From positions 248,001 to 312,000 of the forward strand of contig JAIXMF010000004.1 in assembly GCA_025201365.1 (NCBI GenBank): DNA of 64,000 nucleotides, in the 5' to 3' direction. This document shows, piece after piece, positions 10,039 through 20,852 of this stretch. The position numbers and the translations under genes are program-made. Every line of letters starts with the position of its first letter. The stretch's first letter is position 1. The notes beneath the pieces were generated by a model. It was given only the letters and a program-made list of their open reading frames with translations. It did no database searches and was not told where the DNA came from. This DNA is from Syncephalis plumigaleata. Its lineage: Eukaryota > Zoopagomycota > Zoopagomycetes > Zoopagales > Piptocephalidaceae.

Positions 10039-12475
10039 ATGACATTATCCGATTTTGCTCAGAATCAGTTGCAACTGCCACAGCTGCCATTACCGCAGCT
10101 GGAAACGACGTTCAATGAGTACCTTCGCATGTTGAAACCGTTGCTTACGGCAAATCAATTTGAAGAGGCAAGGCTGCATGTGGCGGACTTTTTGAAACCG
10201 AATGGTTTTGGCGAGCGTTTACAGCGTCGATTGAAGGACGCCACCGTTCATGGTCGACAAAGTCAGGGCAACTGGTTATGGCAAATGGCCATCAACTACG
10301 AGTTTCTCCAGTGTCGTAATCCACTTCTCGTCAAGACCAATACATTTACACTTTTCCGCGACGATCCTACACTTGTACGCGCTAGCACCATCACCACCCC
10401 CACTACTATTACTACTACTATTAGTACCACTACCAGTACCACTGATCCTAAGCAGTACAGTCGACAAGGCGTGTACACCATGCCACAAATAAAACGGGCC
10501 GCTCGTTTAATTAACGGATTCCTCGACGTGAGAGACGCCATGAACGAGGGACGCTATCCGGAAGATCAATTAAGCGCGGGCCGTGTCTGTTTACATCAAT
10601 ACCGTTACCTATTCGGTGTGGCTCGTATTCCCATGCTAGAGTGTGATGTTCTACGCGGGGGTAACGAGCAAACTTACACCAATCCCGTACGTCATATTAC
10701 CGTGCTAATTAACAATCAGGCATATCATATGCCCGTCTATACCGAAGAGGGCAAGCGAGCCACTGATGCTGACCTGGAATAGTAAGTGGATGATCGGTCG
10801 TTTACTATTCTGTAAATACTAAACGTACTCTTGGTGACGACTTTCAGCCAGCTGTGGTCCATTGTACGAGATGTCGAGTCACGTACCAGATTAGACGATC
10901 CCGTCTGTATCTGGACTGGTACCGAGCGTAATCATTGGGCCATGGTATGTTAACTAACTGATTTGCAAGTGTGTACACTTTGACTAACATTCGATGCCAT
11001 GCACACACACACACACACACACACACGCATAGGCTCGAAAACGATTAATTGATCATTCCGATGTTAATCTAGCTTCATTACATGATATTGAGGAAAGTTT
11101 ATTCGTGGTAGCGTTGGATCGATTTTGCGGAAAGGATATTGCTCAACAGGAGGGAAAACGTATTGTTGGACTGGATGAAAGTCATAGGAATGGCTTTAGT
11201 TCTAACGAGAACAGGTGGTTCGACAAGAGCTTCTCGCTAATCATCGAGTCTGATGGTCGTGCCGGTATACAATGCGAGGTAAGCGGGCATCAACAAGTTC
11301 GATTCGCGTGCAACTGAATAGACTTCTAATGAATTTTAATGTGTGAAATAAGCATGCCGCCTGTGATGGACTAGTTCCAAGTAAAGTGGCGGCAGAAGCA
11401 TTGAGACAACCGGTGCAACTTGTAGATACGGACGCCACTCGGCATTGCCATTCAAATCTAGCACCGGTGAAAGCACTTCACTTTGAACTAGACGAGCAGT
11501 TATACTTTATGCTATCGAAAGCTCGTCAAGAAACACTAGATATCTCGAATAATTCCGATTCTTGTTGTTTACAGTTTAATGACTATGGATCTGAATTTAT
11601 AAAACACGTTGGTGAGTAAATGCATGAATATAGATATAGATATGTCAATGAACGATTGCACATTCTAACGCTCCTTCTTTATAGGTCATCTGAGTCCTGA
11701 TGCCTATATAGAAATGGCATTTCAATTGGCATTTTTCCGAATGCACAATGAATTCGCATCGGCTTGCGAGTCTATCGGCATGCGAGGTTTTATCAAGGGA
11801 CGTACCGAGATCGGTCGAGTGTTCAGCATGGAATGTCGCGACTGGTGTATAGCCATGAATGATCCGGAGACAACGGTTAGTAAATGATGCTATCACTCTC
11901 ATTCTATACCCGTGATTGATCCATTGTCAACAGGTCAAGGAGCGATACAATCTGTTGGAAAAGGCGTGTCTAGTGCACAAGGATATGATCCGACGTGCAC
12001 TTCGTGGAGAAGGGGCATCCTGGCATTTACACGCGCTCTATCTGATGCATCGTGAAGGAGAGGAACACCCGGTATTCACGGGTACCGCGGCAAAAGAGGG
12101 CAATCGATGGCGAATCTATGCCGGCTCACTCAATTCAGCCGAGGCATTCTATTGTATGTGATGTATTGCCACTGTTGTGTATACACTTATCATTGACCAA
12201 TATTTACTTATATTTATTTGTACATCATTATAGGTGGTGGATTTGCATCCTGTGCCAAGGATGGTTATGGTATTGGCTATCATTTTCGAAAGAATGCAAT
12301 CAATATCGGTATTGAATGCGAGCGGAAAAGCAGCTTCACCAACTCGATCGCTTATCGGAGTACGCTAACAAGTGTGCTACGCGAGATGGCCGACATTTGC
12401 AATTTAGTCAATGACAACGACGAGATGCCATCGCAGCAACAGTCTAGCGCAATTCAATACGATGCATATCTCTAG
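10039..12475 (+). CDS. carnitine O-acetyltransferase family protein
   Basis: Seven exons (10039-10781, 10848-10944, 11033-11278, 11353-11611, 11685-11875, 11934-12153, 12234-12475) encode 665 aa. It belongs to the choline/carnitine acyltransferase family, which moves acyl groups between CoA and carnitine, typically in mitochondria or peroxisomes. Visible: the N-terminal LPLPQLETTFNEYLRMLKPL, the catalytic-His motif HAACDG (His 363, first codon of exon 4), GHLSPDAYIEMAFQLAFFR, the substrate-site FIKGRTEIGR and the C-terminal KDGYGIGYHF. The stretch before the last motif is GGGFASCA where most members have FGFGPV, a mild divergence. There is a Thr-rich simple insertion at about residues 115-135 encoded by ACC/ACT repeats. 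No targeting tail is seen (it ends DAYL). It would pair with isocitrate lyase in growth on C2 compounds or fatty acids. Confidence 0.9.
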
Positions 12476-13128
12476 GTATACCCAGTAAGAGGAATGGTTA
12501 CATATACCAATGTCCAACTCGTGAATAGTAATAATTAGAATGCAGTGCTGTCTATAATGGATGGCGTGTATTTCATTTATAAAGAATAAATGTAAATATA
12601 TATCACAAATGATGTTTATTTCAGTTGAAGGAAACAAGCTATAGAGTAAATCAATATCGTAGAATGAGAATGCTTCTGCATCACGTGTTTTCTTTTCGTT
12701 CTCTTCTCTTCTCTTCATCCTTATTCACCTACAACTTGTACAGTATGTAGTGTCGCCCATTCGAATACGGGCCTATGAGCGACCTTGACCAACGCCATAT
12801 TTTTCCCTGTTCAAATTTTTAATCTGCCGAAGGAAAAAGCATAGCTGTATAAATAGAACGAAGAAATTCATTGTCAGGCACGCATAAACTTTCTCATCCA
12901 AAAAAAACTCCATCGTTATCCTATTAAAATATTGCTGCTGCTGCTGTTGCTGCAACTTAATCATCAGATATCGCCGACTTGCACCGTGATAGCTGAATAT
13001 AAATAAATTCTGTAGGGATTTCCTCACGCACAGATTTCTTATTCCTCATTCTTTCTTTTGTCTCTCTCTCTCTCTGTTCTTATTTTATTATTTTCGGCTC
13101 ATTCAGCGATTATTGCCACTATTCCACT
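12476..13128. other. intergenic
   Basis: 3' region of the carnitine acyltransferase, then the upstream region of the 13129 gene. It contains a CTG run (about 12930-12950) and a CT tract (13050-13075) close to the start. Minus-strand frames here have no protein character. Confidence 0.5.
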
Positions 13129-13614
13129 ATGCGCTCGACGACATTAACTTACGTACTATTTGCATTGGCCGCTATAGCCGCTGTAAACGCACAGGGCGAC
13201 TCGCCATCCCCTGGTCCTTCGCCGTCTGCTCCGGCCCCTACACCTAGTCCGTCCCCATCGCCTGCACCTTCGAGCCCTGCACCAGGTAGTTCCAATCCAC
13301 CTTCGAGCAGCAATCCACCGAGCACTTCTGGTCCCACGCCAACACCCGCGCCAGGACCAACACCCGCGCCAACCTCACCATCCGCGCCACAACCAGACTC
13401 ACCTGCACCAGGATCCAGCACCACTATCGTCACGGTTATCGATCCGGCTAACTCGGCGGGTGGCACGAAGGCTACCGCACCAACAATGCGTCCAGACAGT
13501 AGCAGTAGTGCAGCGAGCGAGCGAGTCATCGAGTTTACCACGACTGCTGCCACCACAACCATTGTATCGGTACTGACCGCCACTATAGGTTACATTGCTG
13601 CTCGTTTCCTTTAA
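13129..13614 (+). CDS. Pro/Ser-rich secreted surface protein, probably GPI-anchored
   Basis: A single exon of 161 aa. It has a signal peptide (residues 1-21, ending VNA), a Pro/Ser/Thr-rich region with PSPSP, PAP and PTPTPAP repeats (residues 22-100), a short non-repetitive stretch (TTIVTVIDPANSAGG), and a C-terminal hydrophobic tail (TIVSVLTATIGYIAARFL) preceded by small residues. This is the usual build of a GPI-anchored wall protein. No enzyme domain. A CT-rich tract just upstream may be part of the promoter. Confidence 0.75.
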   Translation: MRSTTLTYVLFALAAIAAVNAQGDSPSPGPSPSAPAPTPSPSPSPAPSSPAPGSSNPPSSSNPPSTSGPTPTPAPGPTPAPTSPSAPQPDSPAPGSSTTIVTVIDPANSAGGTKATAPTMRPDSSSSAASERVIEFTTTAATTTIVSVLTATIGYIAARFL

Positions 13615-13757
13615 TCGAAGCGACTCAAGTAGTGTTTCATACGATAATAGTTATAATAATAAATATGATTTTTATTTAAAGAAAACACTCGATTTTAGTA
13701 ATAGTAATAATAACATCATTCTAGCGAATATCATCAATTCATAGTTATGTGATTCAT

Positions 13758-14921
13758 TTATTCACGACGATCACGACTATAACTGCGTGAACTATGATGG
13801 CGATGATGACGCGTACGACTACGACTACGACTACGCTCGCTAGGTCGTGAACGCTCCTTTTCATCATGGTCTCTATCACGAGAGTGCCTACGATGATGAT
13901 GACTACGATGATGATGATGACTACTACGATGATGATGTTGATGTCGGTCACGCGATCTCGACCGGGAACGTGTTGTACGACGTTGTTCATCATTGGAACG
14001 AGTGTTCTGCTCTTCTTGACGTTTCGCCTCGCGTAGTCGGTCTTTCTCTCGTTCTATCTCGCGTAGTCGTTTACGTTCGGCTTCCGCTGCCGCCTCCTCT
14101 TCAGCCTCCAATTCATCGGCTAGTGGACTGACACGCGGCTCGAGATCGCCCATTTCCTCGAGAACGTGTCGTTTTTGCAAGCGTGGTAAAATAATATCAC
14201 ATACGCGTTCCTCATGCAATAAAGCATCGATTAATTCATCCATGCAAATAAGATCGAATCCACCTAGAAATAAAATATCTAATAAGTGAATGATGCCTTA
14301 TATTCGAATACTATCGCGCTACTATTACTGCTATTACTGCTATTAGTAATAGTGCATATGTCGAATATAATTACCATTACCACGACGACGTAACTTTCTA
14401 TAGTCTGCCAGTAATGGCTCTAAATGTCGATATATCTCTACGCTATTACCCACTAGACGCAGGTAGAATGCAGCTAATGCAGTTAAATATCTAAGCAATA
14501 ATTATTAAGTATTTCGTGCCGTGCTTTGATGGGATAATCACACCTACTTGAAGTCTTCGTTCATTAAATACTCTAGAATGATTTCTTTTTCCGGTTGAAT
14601 TTGTAATAGTTTGAGCGTTAAACATAGGAATTCGGTAGGTCGTATGTTTGCATACTGTCCACCGATATACTCGAGATCTACTGCTTTATCTATGAGTGAT
14701 TCCGCTTTACAAGCAAAGATCAATAACTATTAGCAATGATCATACAAGAGTTGCCGTTGTCGTCGTCGTCGTTATCGTTTATGGAACTCACCTGTCAACG
14801 CAAAGCAGTGCTCCTTCCAGTACATCGAATCATAGATTCGTGAGCGTATAATCTTTTCTACTAGGAACTGTGGATTGGTTCCATGTACAGAAATAACCTC
14901 GGGTTGTGTTGTGTCAGCCAT
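13758..14921 (-). CDS. PRP38: pre-mRNA-splicing factor 38 (PRP38)
   Basis: Four exons (14792-14921, 14548-14704, 14375-14490, 13758-14263) encode 302 aa. PRP38 is a tri-snRNP protein needed for spliceosome activation in the nucleus. Family signatures: IRSRIYDSMYWKEHCFALTAE near the N-terminus, LEYIGGQY..IRPTEFLCL, YLTALAAFYLRLVG, and MDELIDALLHEERVCDIILP with the following RHVLEE. The C-terminal 130 residues are a Glu/Arg helix and then an RS/RD/His-rich tail with SRSRSR and poly-His stretches, as in animal and fission-yeast homologs. It is divergent from the YIPF gene, with only 92 bp between start codons. Exon phases and total length close exactly. Confidence 0.95.
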
Positions 14922-15013
14922 GTTGATGTGAAGGGAAACAGGAATGAATCGCGTAAAAATTCGACTAGCTTGTTTCTTTTCCTTCCACTTTGTTGTAATA
15001 CCGATTCGTCATC
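14922..15013. promoter_or_regulatory. 92-bp bidirectional promoter, PRP38 / YIPF gene
   Basis: The start codons of PRP38 (minus strand) and the YIPF gene (plus strand) are separated by 92 bp, so both 5' UTRs and the core promoters must lie here or overlap. A pyrimidine-rich stretch (about 14965-14990) faces the YIPF start. No TATA box is obvious. Confidence 0.5.
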
Positions 15014-16365
15014 ATGTCAGATAAAGGTTATAACGTTGTCAATATGCCGGAGGTAGGGCCGTTTCTATAACGCTTATGTACGCTACGCATAGTTGTGGCA
15101 CGACACTAACTATTTCATCTAATAGGATGACGGCGAGCTAAGATTTCAAAGTAAGTCTCTCACTATTATAAATATATCGCTCTCCTCCTTCTTTATTGGT
15201 GTGTACGTCAATACTGACGTCACGAGTAAATAGCGTTTACGCCTAATTCCACCTCAACTGCCGGTCCGTCTACTGCACGTAAGCTGCTATCCTTTAGCTA
15301 ATACTACCATACTGCTAACAGTTCTTTCGCCTTAGCGCCAGCTTATCAGGATCCTAACCAGCTTGAAAGCCAACCAGCACTGCAGAGTAGCGGTTACTTT
15401 TTTAATCTTGACTATTACAAGCAGTATTTCAACGTGGATACCGATCAAGTAAGACCAATTGAATTGAATGATACTCTGTAGAGACAAACACATAGTGACT
15501 ACAGGTTGACCATTGAAACATCATAGGTACTTGTCCGAGCGAAAGCTGCACTTATTCCACAGGGTAGTTTCATTGATAGGATAGCGCTTACACCCGATTT
15601 ATACGGTGAGCCCATTTGACGTGCCTATTGTCGAATGATACATTTCACTGACAACGCGCGATGTAGGTCCTTTCTGGATCCCAACTACAGTCATTTTTAC
15701 CTGCTTTGTGACTTCATCGTTGGCCGGTTCATTGGCCGCTTACTTGTCGCACAAAGCGTATGCATACGATCTGAGTGTGCTTAGCTTCGCCGTGTCGACC
15801 ATCTACTCCTACGTAGCTGGGATGTCGTTGGCGGTATGGGCGGCGGCTAAATACTTTGGCTGTCAGGCTAGTTGGCTTGAACTTCTCGCCGTCTATGGTT
15901 ACGGCATGACCATATGGATTCCGGTATCGGTAAGTAACTGCGCGGATATCCTCATGATGATGATGATGATGCTAACAATATACTAATGGCTAATCCTCAA
16001 TGCAGATATTGTGCGTGCTACCTTACAATGGCCTACGCTGGCTACTCGTGTTAATCGGGTTTGCCAGTTCAGGTAAGAAGTAACGCACATGCTCGTTCAT
16101 TCGTGTATACTTATCTAATGAATCATTCAATATACCATTAGGCTTTTTCATATTCCGTAATGTTCGACAAGTTCTAATGCGTTCGCAGCATCAACGAACT
16201 CAAGCGCTTCTCATTATTGTGCTAGCAGCGCACGCCATACTTGCACTGCTATTCAAAATAGAATTCTTCTCATATGCAGTGGAATGGCCTGTAATTACCA
16301 ATCCGGCACCTAATCCAGCACCTGAACCCTCCACACCACCACCACCCGCTACTCCAACATCGTGA
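15014..16365 (+). CDS. Yip1-domain membrane protein, YIPF1/YIPF2-like
   Basis: Eight exons (15014-15052, 15126-15150, 15234-15278, 15336-15448, 15527-15605, 15667-15929, 16006-16072, 16142-16365) encode 284 aa. The YIPF family works in ER-Golgi traffic with Rab GTPases. The SSGYFFNLDYYKQYFNVDTDQV segment (shown in part) and LIPQ..FIDRIALTPDLYGPFWIP are diagnostic. Five hydrophobic segments follow, and the C-terminus is a Pro-rich luminal or cytosolic tail (NPAPNPAPEPSTPPPP). Three of the first exons are 25-45 nt. It shares a short promoter with PRP38. YIPF1/2 is favoured over YIPF5 by the N-terminal pattern. Confidence 0.88.
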
Positions 16366-16546
16366 TGGCTCTACACTTTGGGGGTTTCTTTCTTGTAATA
16401 AAGAACGTGGTGTGTGTGTGTATGTGTGTGTGACACGTGAATCAGTTACTATTCAATGAACATATTGCAATCATTATAATTATTAAGCAAAGTGTTAATT
16501 ATCCATTAATATTTCTTTGTATTGTCTCTATGATTTATCGGTAGGT

Positions 16547-17475
16547 TCATTGACATTTGACGAGTACAGTGTTCAAATACTTTGCGGTACGCACCGCGGA
16601 ACGAGCAATAAACATGTTTACACGTTCCGCGTTATCTTGATAGTAAGCCTGATTCAAATTGAGATTGCCGCTCTTTTGCGCTGCTGCATATTGAGGAAAT
16701 ATGTAATCGCAGTTAAACTTTTGAGCCTCGTCGATCCATTTAATAGCGCAACTATTCAAGTCTGACTGCTGGAAACAGCTTAACCAGCTTTCCTTTTGAT
16801 TCGCATATTTACCCTTGATATCCTTTTCCAATAATGCCACATAACCATTAAAGTCATCATTAATGGATTTGTTGATAATCTGATAATCCCAAACGGCATG
16901 TAGATTCGTGGTTTCCGTTCCCCATGTACATTTGTCGTCATTGCCGCCACGATCTTTACCGCTGGCATGTAATGGCTGTCCAAGATCGCCGAGGAAATGA
17001 ATCAAGAATCGCAGCGCATCATATCTTGCGGGACTGTTCACGTCACAAGCGGTGACTTGCGTTGTGAAGTTCTGTATCGCCGTGATAAGGCATTTACCAC
17101 CATTGCAATCCTTTGCTGAATAATGCTTGAAATCGCTCGGTTTCTCGCCCATCATATCGGTGAAATGTAACTTTGATGACCATGCGTACGCGTCTTGTTT
17201 TTTAATGTCATCCGCCCAAGTGGATAATTCGGAAAACTTCACCTTAGCGTCCGAGTTCTTGGTTGAAAGAGTTTTTATATTGTTTAGCGCATTCGGTGTT
17301 AACATTCCCTCGGTTAGAAGACCAATAGCGGCATGGCCTATTTAGCAACAAATTAGCTGAATGTGTAAAATAGACTAGTATCGTTTTACGTACCATTTAC
17401 GCCCCATGCATCTGTAACTGATGCCGTCGATATACAAAAAAGAATAGTTGATACGGCTACGAGATTAGATAGCAT
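16547..17475 (-). CDS. secreted S1/P1-type nuclease
   Basis: Two exons (17394-17475, 16547-17337) encode 290 aa. A signal peptide (MLSNLVAVSTILFCISTAS) is followed by DAWGVNGHAAIG: Trp at the mature N-terminus and the His of WGxxGH bind the zinc cluster. Further ligands and motifs: SELSTWADD, LHFTD, HFLGDLGQPLHA, GGND and NLHAVWD. These Zn3 enzymes cut single-stranded DNA and RNA and release 3' phosphate from nucleotides, outside the cell. Length and motif order fit the family. The intron lies just after the Trp codon. A GTA/GTT microsatellite is upstream (17513-17550). Confidence 0.93.
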
Positions 17476-18160
17476 CTTGTATGTATTGTTGGTAGGAAAT
17501 AAAACTGAGTGGTAGTAGTAGTAGTAGTAGCTGTTGTTGTTGTTGTTGCTTTCATTTAATTGTGCATTCTATCGCTGCTTTTATAGTAAAATTGGACATT
17601 GCTAATTCATAACAGAAAGTGATCCACCCGAGTTATCCAACATGGTTGTAACCATCTGTAGAAGCATTTAGCATTGTACAAGGTCATCTAGCTAGCGAAT
17701 ACAATTATTCAAGGCATAGGTACTATTACAATATGGTACGTGCCTACCATGGTATTGGATGTGCATGAATACAGGATGATAAAGTAAGTAACGATTAGTT
17801 GGATTGGTTTAATGATAAGGATAAACTTGTTTATTGAGGCATGCTTCATCTATCGTAACTACGCTGATTCGACACTTCTTTCTATGTAAAACTTGTTTGT
17901 CAAGGATTGGCTGATTCCATTTCCAACTTATTCAATATTCGGCATAGCAAGATTGTCTAGACTCGCATTCGAGCACTTTGCATTATTGAATAAACCATTA
18001 ACCACCACATGTAACATGTTCTCGCCTATGCTTCCATTCATATTGCAACGACCTGTACTTCATTGCAGACTTATTCATGCGCGAGAATAGCACGGCTATA
18101 TCGTCATATGCTATGATAGAATCAATCAATACATCCATGAAAATATAGAGTCTAGGCCTA
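17476..18160. other. intergenic
   Basis: Upstream region of the S1/P1 nuclease with a GTA repeat (about 17513-17530) and a GTT run (17533-17550), then unannotated AT-rich DNA up to the TA at 18159-18160 that flanks the next transposon. A 65-codon frame at 17893-18090 has no ATG and no family features. Confidence 0.5.
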
Positions 18161-18269
18161 CAAGGCTATACCTCTTAATTAACGCTGTTAGCCTTTAGTT
18201 TTTACTAATAAATAATAGTCACGTTAATATGTATTTAGATGTGAGTAGCGATAGTATCACGGTTAAGTT

Positions 18270-18589
18270 GTTTCTTGTTGTCCTTCATTTCTTGAATGTT
18301 TAGAAGTAATGGCACTTTGATGTAGTTGTGTTGGAACACCATTTCCATTGCAAAGGCTGAGAATAATCTGAATAACATTCAGACATGCTGCCATATCCCG
18401 ATTCCATACACGATACTCGAATCCTTTACCTTTCATGTCATCTATACAATTCTGATGTGTGCATCTAATAGAATAATGAATTAGTATATTGTTATAGATT
18501 GTACTCATCTTAAGAAGGCATGACAAGTAACAATAGAATATCTCGTCAATTAGGAAGACATGAACACCATGCTTCATTATTATCCACAT
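18270..18589 (-). pseudogene. decayed Fanzor 3' half (zinc finger and RuvC-III)
   Basis: In frame with the Fanzor C-terminus: HVFLIDEIF (family HFKVFLIDEYMTS), a worn first Cys pair, CTHQNC, then WNRDMAACLNVIQII and a shortened tail. The intron that separates the two zinc-finger halves in the full copy is recognisable, but its donor GT has become AT, so the segment now reads through. The acidic insert of the full copy (after CTHQTC) is absent; here only about 10 residues separate the zinc finger from NRD. It is not functional on its own. Confidence 0.8.
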
Positions 18590-18675
18590 ATGTGTATGAT
18601 TTATTTGTGTATTATTGATTAAAATAACGTCATCCTATTTCTCTACCCATATCGCCTTTCTTATTCTATTTCACT

Positions 18676-20220
18676 ATGTCAACTACTACTACTGCTGAAG
18701 TATCGAGTAATTCCAACTCGTCTTGTAGATTACTAGACTGTCTGAATACTCTTCCATTTCATGACCAGCGTGTCTTCCGTAGTCTACTTGGTCATATCGA
18801 ATTAGTGCGTTTATCAGCATGTTCTCGCTCATTAATAAGCAACGTTCGAAATGATAGAGCATTATGGCAAGAACTATATCATAGGGATTTCCTATCGGGA
18901 GCCCATTACGTTAAAGAAATGGATTTCGTATTGTGGTGTATACGCACGGGTGCCAACAATCCATGTACATCGGATAAACGAGCCGATCTACTAGAGAATG
19001 TAGATTGGTACAACACATATCGTCGACGAGTGAGCACCGAGAATAATTGGCGATATGGACGATGCAAGACCACGTATATCAATATGGAACGTGACAAGGA
19101 TGGAGTACGCTATCGCAAATATGCTGATAATAGTCGTATAGTTATCATACAACAAACTTGCTCAGACGAAGCACCGAGTCATTATTATAGTTTAGAATAT
19201 CTGCCACATTCAAACCTTAGAGCAAGCAACAACATTGTATATAACAGTACATTCTCCACATCGCCAAACATTATTTCACTGGATAGTGGTAATGAAACTA
19301 AGTACAATTATGTCTCGGGTGATCACTATATAGCCGTATCTCCTGAAGTATTCAAGAGCAATGCCAACTATAATGTAAAAATACTATCCCGCAAGCATGG
19401 TGGTATTTTCACTACATTCGATGTCCCAGTACCATATCGAGTGGATACAATCGAGGGGAAATGGGTATTATTAGTGGACGGATCACAAGAGGTAGTCAAC
19501 GCAATGGTATTCGATATAGATAACAGTATCATGTGTCCAGGAAGCATAGATGATACATGGGATGCTATTCGTTTCTACAAAACAAACAATAATACAGCAA
19601 TAGTATACACAGCAAGACTAGTTAAAGATGATGATGTGGATCGTATTGAATGGGCATTATACCAGTTCTCGAGCAATAATCCTGTTGTACAATTGCGAAA
19701 TGGATGGTTTCATCTACCTAAAGGGATAGCGACTGAGTGGCTATTGGCGTATAATTCATACGATTCGTATATGATAATTGAATTTGGTGGCCATCCTAAT
19801 TTTTATCCATATGTAATGCATAGTGTAGTATCCAATGATCAAAGCCATACTCCACGTAATTGCTACACCATAATTGATCAACATATGCCTACTCCATTGT
19901 TAAGAGCTGGATGCAATTATTCAGGACTTAATTCCAGACCAGTAAAAGTATGGACAGACTTATCTTACATTGACGATCAAGTATTACGAATACGGGGTAC
20001 AGATTTTATTGACAATATTATTGGAGATCTCTATGTTTTTAATGTAGAGCATAATGATATAGAAAGTCGATTGCTTGTAGACATCAATACAAAGGAAATA
20101 ATACGCGAATTGGAAGCACCAAACCATAAATGGGGATTACCTATTTGTACAATGTTTGGCATGCTATGTAGTGCAGATAATATGAGTATGCACATAATAC
20201 AAGAATACGGCGAATTATGA
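18676..20220 (+). CDS. F-box protein, 514 aa
   Basis: A single long exon. Residues about 17-70 form an F-box: LNTLPFHDQRVFRSLLGHIE, then LVRLSACSRSL, then RALWQELYHRDF. The remaining 440 residues are rich in Asn, Tyr and Ser with no recognised repeat motif, though alternating beta-like segments are plausible. F-box proteins bring substrates to SCF ubiquitin ligases through Skp1. The frame is intact and intron-free, unlike most neighbours. It lies inside or between Fanzor-family element ends (18161-20492), so it may be mobile or recently moved. The substrate is unknown. Confidence 0.75.
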   Translation: MSTTTTAEVSSNSNSSCRLLDCLNTLPFHDQRVFRSLLGHIELVRLSACSRSLISNVRNDRALWQELYHRDFLSGAHYVKEMDFVLWCIRTGANNPCTSDKRADLLENVDWYNTYRRRVSTENNWRYGRCKTTYINMERDKDGVRYRKYADNSRIVIIQQTCSDEAPSHYYSLEYLPHSNLRASNNIVYNSTFSTSPNIISLDSGNETKYNYVSGDHYIAVSPEVFKSNANYNVKILSRKHGGIFTTFDVPVPYRVDTIEGKWVLLVDGSQEVVNAMVFDIDNSIMCPGSIDDTWDAIRFYKTNNNTAIVYTARLVKDDDVDRIEWALYQFSSNNPVVQLRNGWFHLPKGIATEWLLAYNSYDSYMIIEFGGHPNFYPYVMHSVVSNDQSHTPRNCYTIIDQHMPTPLLRAGCNYSGLNSRPVKVWTDLSYIDDQVLRIRGTDFIDNIIGDLYVFNVEHNDIESRLLVDINTKEIIRELEAPNHKWGLPICTMFGMLCSADNMSMHIIQEYGEL

Positions 20221-20492
20221 CAAGTATTAATAAACCATACTATATTGTTATTGATTACATTAGAGCAAGCAACATGTTTCATTAACTAATAATGTGAAGT
20301 AATAATGAGGAATAGCTATTATTTATTATCACTCATTGTAATGTATGATATCGCAATCCTTAGCATCTCCCTCAACCGCTAGTGCCATAACAGCTACTCA
20401 ATAATAATAGCAATGCGATAATGGTGCTAACTAGTTTATTAATATACATAAAAGCAAAAGGCTAACAGCGCTAATTGGTTGGAAAACTCCTG

Positions 20493-20852
20493 TATTTCGT
20501 GTTGATGTTTATGATGGCACATAGACAACATTACATCCAATAAATGATGTAAAGCGTATACCCAATCACTTTTTTCTTTTTTTTTTGCCTTTTTCTCCTT
20601 ACTGAGTTTTATGATTGTGTTGGATTTTTTTTACCATAGTTTACTCTTGTCTTCTTTTCTCTCTAGTTGACACAGATCCGGCTTATTCACTGCCAATCAC
20701 AATCTTAGATCGTTCAAGGTATGTTTGCTTCTTGTATGCTACACGTACTCTAGCGTGATAACTGTGATTATTCCCTTTGAACACATACTGATTTTATTTA
20801 TAGAGTTTACGGATAACGAATATATACCTGTGACCCTTCTTACCCTAGCACA
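20493..20852. other. intergenic / CBF5 5' region
   Basis: Begins with the TA at the right end of the Fanzor-type element, then a T-rich stretch (20570-20660). CBF5's 5' UTR probably starts downstream of it and may contain an intron (GTATGTTTGC at 20720 to an AG near 20804 or 20849); that is unproven. Confidence 0.4.

Larger units (their letters stand above)
18161..20492 (+). mobile_element. decayed Fanzor-family element enclosing an F-box gene
   Basis: The left end (18161-18200, CAAGGCTATACCTCTTAATT then ..GCTGTTAGCC) is a worn copy of the 43081 TIR. The right end (20462-20492) is a better copy (CTAATTGGTTGGAAAACTCCTG). Both outer ends touch TA. The left 430 bp are a decayed Fanzor 3' half. 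The right 170 bp (20320-20492) match the interior and right end of the MITE at 48495-48732. Between them is one intact 514-codon F-box frame. Either the element captured the gene, or the gene sits between two abutting element fragments. Confidence 0.6.

Noticed and set aside
12740-12785. TTCGAATACGGGC, reminiscent of a tRNA T-arm
   Set aside because: No acceptor stem, D-arm or anticodon arm can be paired around it; no tRNA seen in the window.
13149-13583. 144-codon minus-strand frame opposite the Pro/Ser-rich gene
   Set aside because: Gly/Val/Ala-rich shadow of the repeats.
17893-18090. 65-codon plus-strand frame
   Set aside because: No ATG start, no motif, next to a transposon end.
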